Below are positions 42,631 to 47,318 of a stretch of DNA of 47,318 nucleotides, piece after piece. Numbering within the stretch: the first letter of the stretch is position 1; each line of letters begins with the position of its first letter. The position numbers and the translations under genes are program-made. Origin of the DNA: an uncultured Schlesneria sp. (GTDB taxonomy: Bacteria; Planctomycetota; Planctomycetia; Planctomycetales; Planctomycetaceae); NCBI GenBank assembly GCA_903899985.1, contig CAIULL010000003.1, forward strand, positions 1-47,318. The letters run 5' to 3'. The notes beneath the pieces were generated by a model. That model searched no databases, was not told the origin of the DNA, and saw only the letters and a program-made list of their open reading frames with translations.

Positions 42631-44142
42631 ACCCTGAAAAGGTCTTTCTTCAGGATATCAGCCGCTTTTTCAGCAATTACGATCGCGGTAGCAGCGGTAT
42701 GTGCTGCTGGAATGGCTGGAATGATCGAATTGTCAACGACCCAGAGATTGTTCAATCCTCGCACTTTTAATCGAGGATCAACAACGGACAAATCGTCTGA
42801 ACCCATGCGACATGTGCCAACGGGATGGTGGTATGTGCTGGCATGATCTCGAAGGAATTCGCCCCCTTCCATGGAACCCGGAAGGATTTCCGAAGTCAGC
42901 CCGAATCGACGCAGAGCCGGCCGATTAACAATCGAACGGATTCGCTCAACCCCCGTCAAAAGCAGGTCTGCATCTCCGGGAGCCGTCAAATATTGTGGGT
43001 CTATTAACGGTGGGCCTGAAGGATTATGAGGATTGATCGTCACCGTTCCTTTGCTCTCCGGGTGCATGAGGATCGATGCCAATTCAACAGCATGAGGATG
43101 CCGGTTGGTTTGAAACAGAGTTAATATCTCAAGATCCGGGGAGTTATGCTGGCCACTGAGAAAACATCCTGCTTCGCAGCAATTAGACGACATGACGCCA
43201 TTGCCAAGAAACAGGTATCGAAGTGCTGCGGCAATCCATTGGGATTTCCGTCCTGGCGACAAGGTTGTCGATTGAACGACGACGGGAGCTCCGATGTGGT
43301 CTTGAAGATTCAAGCCCACTCCAGGCAAATCAACGTGGACTTTCAATTGAGCTGAGGAAAGGAGCCCGGCCGGTCCAATTCCAGAGCGTTGTAGAATCTG
43401 GGGTGAAAAAAAAAGTCCCTGCAGAAATCACGACGCCATGCAACGAGCGAATGATCGTTTTGGATCGGCTTTCACCTACCTCAACTCCGACAGCGTTTTC
43501 ACCATCAAGCAGAATTCGCAAAACCTCCTTGCCTGTCCTGATTTCAAAACGATCACTTAATCGAAGCTGTTTGAGGGCGTGGGCTGTGCTTATCCGTTTG
43601 CCGCTTTGCTGAAACAAATCAAACAGTCCACAAGTTTCTGATCGTGATCCAGTCAGACGATCCACTTTGTGAAGACCGTCCTGCTGGCAGCCTTCAAGAA
43701 AAGCGTGAGAAAAATCAGAAACAAATGCCGGCGGGTTGACTGGCATCATCTTCTGGTCTTTTGAAAGCGTGGCCCGTTCCCAAAACGGCCGAAGTTCTTC
43801 CCATCCCCATCCGGTGCATCCCGCCAACTCCCATGCGTCAAAGTCAGCGGGCGGGCCGATTGCTGCGATCATGGCGTTGACTGCCGATGTTCCGCCTGCC
43901 AGTCGCCCCATGGGAATCGGTATGGTTCTTCCCCCGAGTCTGTCTTGTGGTACCGTTTGAGTGGCCCAGGACCAGGCTTTTCGCAATCTTAAACCTGCGA
44001 GAGGCGCATCCAGTGCCCAGTGTGGATACTGTGGCCCGGTTTCTAAAACAAGAACTTTTGCGGATGTCTCCTGGATGAGTCGACTTGCCAGCACAAGTCC
44101 CGCCGTTCCGGCCCCAACAATGATGACATCTGCGTCCCGCAT
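42627..44142 (-). pseudogene. GMC oxidoreductase split by a poly-A slip
   Basis: Two overlapping frames form one glucose-methanol-choline-family flavoprotein of about 505 residues. The N-terminal frame (from 44142) has the FAD motif VIIVGAGTAGLVLASRL and MGRLAGGTSAVNAMI. The C-terminal frame has LPGVGLNLQDHIGAPVVV and HHPVGTCRMGSDDLSVVDPR. The switch is at nine A's (43406-43414, T's on the coding strand); eight would restore SAGTFFSPQILQRSGIGPAG. A sequencing or assembly error in the homopolymer, transcriptional slippage, or real inactivation are all possible. Family members oxidise alcohols or sugars. Confidence 0.85.
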
Positions 44143-44173
44143 GATTAAAACGGCCTAATTAATCGGGAAAAAC

Positions 44174-44218
44174 AAAGGTGTCAGGAACCGAATCGAGCAT
44201 TCGATCTCTGACACCTTT
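44174..44218 (-). terminator. Terminator of the Gfo/Idh/MocA gene
   Basis: Stem AAAGGTGTCAG/CTGACACCTTT with an inner gaatcgagcattcgat hairpin. Read on the minus strand it is followed by TTTGTTTTTCCC. It lies 48 bp beyond the stop codon of the oxidoreductase gene and just before the GMC gene. Confidence 0.7.
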
Positions 44219-44266
44219 ACGTCACTCAAAACAGGAAGATTCGCCGTTTTAAAGCGCATCCTCGTG

Positions 44267-45637
44267 CTACATATTGATTTCGAAGCCCTTGCGGTTTTCT
44301 CGGGAGAGGAATGAATTTGCTTGAGCATCACCGATAATTTCTCGCTTGATCGGGTCCCATTTGATTTCGCGGCCCAGACGCATGGCGATGTTTGAAATAT
44401 GACAGATTTCGAGCATGCGGTTATGTGACCAGACGTCCGAAATCGGTTGCTTGCGGGCTTTCATCCCTTCGATGAAGTTGGCGGTGTGGTTCGCGCTGAC
44501 TGTGCCACCGTAAATCTTTTCGATGGCTCCTTCCGGCAGCGGTTTGTCCTTCAGGTCTTCGACCGGCTTACCGGTGAGTTTTCCACGGTTGACGAAGATC
44601 CGACCTTCCGTTCCTTCGAACAGGATGCCGTTGTCACCTTCACTGGTGATAATCATCTCGACACCGTTCGGCATGTCGACATTAATGGTAAATCGGGTCG
44701 CTGCATTGTACTGATCGCTGACGGTCGGATTTCCGTCTTTGTATTCGACCGGCAGCGTGTATTCGCCCGGAGCGACTCGACTGGGTCCCGTTTCGGTGGC
44801 ACCGAGAGCCCAGCAGGCAATATCGACGTGATGAGCACCCCAGTCGGTGAGCTTTCCTCCGGAATATTCATGCCAGTTACGGAAAGAGTAGTGGCAATTG
44901 CTGTAGAGGGGGACTCCGCCGCCGTAACCTTGTCTAAGTTCCGGGAGCGCCCGGTAGGGAACGCTGGGGGCTGGGCCCAGCCAGAAGTCCCAGTCGAGCT
45001 GTTCAGGGACCGCAACTGTCGGAATCACGGGCGATCCTTCCATCCGGTCGATACCGCACGTCACCTTTTTCACTGTGCCGATGCGACCGTCTTTGATCAG
45101 AGCGATTGCTTTCAGGAACCGCTGGTCAATTTCGGTTCGCTGCATGGTGCCGACTTGAAAGACTCGGCCCGTCTTTTTGACCATCTTTTCAATCAGCTTT
45201 CCTTCGTCGATCGTTAAGGTAAGCGGCTTTTCACAGTAGACGTCTGTCCCGGCCAGCATCGCTTCGACAGCGATCTTGGTGTGCCAGTGGTCGGGAGTCG
45301 CAATCATGACCGCATCAATGTCTTTTCGATCCAGGATTTTACGGTAATCTTTGTAGCCATCAGGCTTCTTTCCCTGATGCTTTTCAACTTTTTCAATGTT
45401 GTCCGCCAGCACATTGGCGTCGACGTCCGCCAGAGCGGCAAAATCCGCGTGGCCGAAGGACTTGCTGGTGATTGTCCAGCCTTGATTTCGCAGGCCGATG
45501 GTGGCAAACACGGGCCGCTCACTCAAGGCGTGAAATCCGTAAGCTCGGTTGGCGGAAGGGAGCAGAATGCTGGCAGATCCTGCGGCTGCGATCCCTTTGA
45601 GAAACTGACGACGAGTTGTCTGTCGAGACGTTGACAT
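44267..45637 (-). CDS. Gfo/Idh/MocA-family oxidoreductase with Tat signal
   Basis: 456 residues from ATG 45637; the longer open frame upstream reads through non-coding sequence. The N-terminus TTRRQFLKGIAAAGSASILL is a twin-arginine signal, so the enzyme is exported. The Rossmann domain contains AALADVDANVLADNIEKVEK and AVMIATPDHWHTKIAVEAML with the CEKPL strand (VYCEKPLTLTIDEG). The C-terminal domain has WHEYSGGKLTDWGAHHVDI. Exported Gfo/Idh/MocA proteins are expanded in planctomycetes and act on unusual sugars with NAD(P) or a bound cofactor. Substrate unknown. Confidence 0.92.
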   Translation of the reverse strand: MSTSRQTTRRQFLKGIAAAGSASILLPSANRAYGFHALSERPVFATIGLRNQGWTITSKSFGHADFAALADVDANVLADNIEKVEKHQGKKPDGYKDYRKILDRKDIDAVMIATPDHWHTKIAVEAMLAGTDVYCEKPLTLTIDEGKLIEKMVKKTGRVFQVGTMQRTEIDQRFLKAIALIKDGRIGTVKKVTCGIDRMEGSPVIPTVAVPEQLDWDFWLGPAPSVPYRALPELRQGYGGGVPLYSNCHYSFRNWHEYSGGKLTDWGAHHVDIACWALGATETGPSRVAPGEYTLPVEYKDGNPTVSDQYNAATRFTINVDMPNGVEMIITSEGDNGILFEGTEGRIFVNRGKLTGKPVEDLKDKPLPEGAIEKIYGGTVSANHTANFIEGMKARKQPISDVWSHNRMLEICHISNIAMRLGREIKWDPIKREIIGDAQANSFLSRENRKGFEINM

Positions 45638-45911
45638 GTGTCGAAATCCTTCTGGAGAAAATGACGGTGACTGCTTGCAGGCAGGCATTAGATTGAAATG
45701 GGATGAGCCGATTAGCGTATCCGGAAGCCGGTCTTTCGTGAAGGATACGAACAGCAAATTCCGTCGCCGTTTGACGGCCTGCGTTTTCGCGGGCAAATTG
45801 AGCAAACCGAGCGGAATCTGCTCCCCTGTTTCACGAATATTGATACCCGACTTTGTATACTGAACTTTTCGTAGAATCCCCGGCAAATAAGTTTTAAGGA
45901 GTATAACAGCG

Positions 45912-47201
45912 ATGCTCAAAACACGTCTGATTCCCGTCGCTTGCCTGATTTTCTTCGCAACCCAAACGGTATTTGCGGCAGAGCTTCTCGATTGGCGTTC
46001 ATGGCGCGGTCCGCTGGGGAACGGGAGTGTTGAGCAGGGAAATTTCCCCGTAAAATTCGGTGCAAACGAATACCTGTGGCGCACGGAATTGCCCGGTAAG
46101 GGTTGTTCGACACCTGTACTTCTTAACGGGACGATTTTCGTGACGTCCTCCGCCGACGGGAATGACGCTTTGCTGTGCTATGACCTTGCGGGGAGAGAGC
46201 AATGGCGGGCTCCCTTTGGTAAAGAGAATCCCGGAAAACATCGTAATGGTTCTGGAAGTAATGCGTCACCGGTCACGGACGGGTCGGCGGTGTATGTCTT
46301 CTTCAAAAGTGGAACATTCGCGGCAGTCAATCTCGACGGCAAGGTACGGTGGAAGACCAATCTTGTCGAACGGTTCGGACCCGATACGTTGTACTGGGAT
46401 CATGGCATTTCACCCGTTCTGACCGAAAAGTACGTGATAATGGCTCGCATGCATGAAGGTGAGTCGTGGCTGGCGGCATTCGACAAACAGTCTGGTGAAA
46501 TCGTCTGGAAGGTCGCTCGAAATTATTCGACCCCGCAGGAATGCGATCACGGCTATGCGACTCCTGTGGTGATCACGTATCAAGGGAAGGAATCGATCCT
46601 GGTCTGGGGCGCCGAACATCTGACGATTCATAATACGACTGACGGACAGGTGACGTGGTCGTGTGGCAATTTCAATCCTGCGGCGAACAAGTTATGGCCT
46701 TCGATTGCCACTCCTGTCATCGTTGGTGACATCGCGGTGATTGCCTACGGTCGTAACGATCGAGGTATTCCACGCACGTTCGGGATTCGACTGACGGGAA
46801 GCGGCGATGTGACAAAGACGAATCACGTCTGGGAGCGAACTGATATCGGGACATTCGTGCCAACACCCGCCGCATACAAAGGTCGAGTGATCCTCGTGCG
46901 AGACCGGGGCGAAGTGGTGAGCATTGACCCGGCCACAGGTAAAACCGTCTGGGAGGGAGCTTTTCCCAAGCATCGTTCAAACTATTATGCGTCACCTCTG
47001 ATTGCGGGGGACAAGTTGTTTGCTCCCCGTGAGGATGGTGTCGTATTTGTTGCCAGTATCGCTGACGACAAATTCGAACTGCTGTCGGAAAACGATATGG
47101 GAGAATCGGTGATCGGTTCGCCGATCCCCGTCTCGAACCGCATTCTCATCCGTGGTGAAAAGCACCTGTTCTGCATCGACGCAGCGCAAGCGGCGAAGTG
47201 A
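45912..47201 (+). CDS. PQQ-like beta-propeller protein, secreted
   Basis: 429 residues. A signal peptide (PVACLIFFATQTVFAAE) precedes LLDWRSWRGPLGNGS, the standard opening of planctomycete outer-membrane BamB-like/PQQ propellers. Repeats with W-x-x motifs follow (REQWRAPFG, GKVRWKTNL, GEIVWKVAR, GKTVWEGAF), about seven blades. No quinoprotein catalytic residues are evident, so it is more likely a scaffold or substrate-binding protein. Divergent from the Gfo/Idh/MocA gene; the 274-bp gap between them must hold both promoters. Confidence 0.9.
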   Translation: MLKTRLIPVACLIFFATQTVFAAELLDWRSWRGPLGNGSVEQGNFPVKFGANEYLWRTELPGKGCSTPVLLNGTIFVTSSADGNDALLCYDLAGREQWRAPFGKENPGKHRNGSGSNASPVTDGSAVYVFFKSGTFAAVNLDGKVRWKTNLVERFGPDTLYWDHGISPVLTEKYVIMARMHEGESWLAAFDKQSGEIVWKVARNYSTPQECDHGYATPVVITYQGKESILVWGAEHLTIHNTTDGQVTWSCGNFNPAANKLWPSIATPVIVGDIAVIAYGRNDRGIPRTFGIRLTGSGDVTKTNHVWERTDIGTFVPTPAAYKGRVILVRDRGEVVSIDPATGKTVWEGAFPKHRSNYYASPLIAGDKLFAPREDGVVFVASIADDKFELLSENDMGESVIGSPIPVSNRILIRGEKHLFCIDAAQAAK

Positions 47202-47252
47202 TTCGTTTCAGGATTTTTTGATTTGGCGAACGTCGAAATCAGCACTCTGTGC

Positions 47253-47282
47253 CACTGCTTCGGAGTCTTCGGAGAAGCAGTG
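47253..47282. repeat. REP-like palindrome, CACTGCTT family
   Basis: CACTGCTTC ... GAAGCAGTG, preceded by CTGTGC as in the copy at 2380-2409. It follows the PQQ-propeller gene and could double as its terminator stem. Confidence 0.6.
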
Positions 47283-47318
47283 TCTTCTGCATGTTTTGTT
47301 GGCGCAAAGAGCACTGCA

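Noticed and set aside
44267-46084. 605-residue version of the Gfo/Idh/MocA protein
   Set aside because: The Tat signal begins at ATG 45637; the upstream part of the frame reads non-coding DNA and the divergent promoter region.

Overview
The window comes from a planctomycete chromosome, probably family Planctomycetaceae or a relative. The evidence is phylum-typical genes: a DUF1552 and DUF1592/1588/1585 secreted pair with a planctomycete-type cytochrome c box, a Minf_1886-family protein, a Tat-exported Gfo/Idh/MocA oxidoreductase, a PQQ-propeller protein, a DUF2934 tail, and flagellar export genes scattered across distant loci. All identifications rest on reading motifs; no database search was run.

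Layout. 1-4.9 kb: a degenerate tandem repeat, a pRiA4b ORF-3-like gene and a HEAT-repeat membrane gene (minus strand), a YhaM-type exoribonuclease, a Minf_1886 protein and an FlhB that stops before its autocleavage domain. 5-8 kb is a junction zone: REP-like palindromes, a TacA/TacT toxin-antitoxin pair, a RAYT relic, a DDE transposase, and an MT-A70 methyltransferase fragment abutting a truncated HsdR-N-type nuclease gene.

8.6-19.9 kb is the most interesting region, a defence-island-like block. XRE and ImmA/IrrE genes on the minus strand diverge from two plus-strand modules. Module 1 (10202-12825) is a ubiquitin-like conjugation system: a protein with about three beta-grasp ubiquitin-like domains fused to an E2-fold domain, and a JAB-E1 fusion. 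Module 2 (13033-18152) is a tightly overlapping five-gene operon: XRE regulator, Cas4/RecB-like PD-(D/E)XK nuclease with four Fe-S-type cysteines, long prokaryotic Argonaute with an apparently complete DEDD tetrad, a 121-residue unknown protein, and an HExxH...ExxxD protein. The promoters of the two modules share 22 of 28 positions, including an AGCA-N-TGCT palindrome at the same place between -35 and -10. The two XRE proteins resemble each other. I infer that the modules are co-regulated and may work as one defence system. A HEPN-like/DUF2934 protein follows.

20-23 kb is another decayed mobile zone: a frameshifted zinc-ribbon gene, a PIN gene cut by a RAYT insertion, a RAYT transposase with its REP palindromes, a duplicated tRNA-Arg 3' end and a truncated nucleotidyltransferase. 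From 23 kb onward the DNA is mostly ordinary chromosome: sugar-nucleotide epimerase, membrane glycosyltransferase-like protein, the DUF1592/DUF1552 pair, an HpcH/HpaI aldolase-double cupin fusion, a TPR protein, and fliO/P-fliQ-fliR. At 37.7-39.5 kb there is an unusual array of eight divergent tRNA genes with repeated spacers. It is followed by a frameshifted GNAT gene, a hexose-6-phosphate mutarotase, a FemAB-like protein, a GMC oxidoreductase split by a poly-A slip, and the Gfo/Idh/MocA and PQQ-propeller genes.
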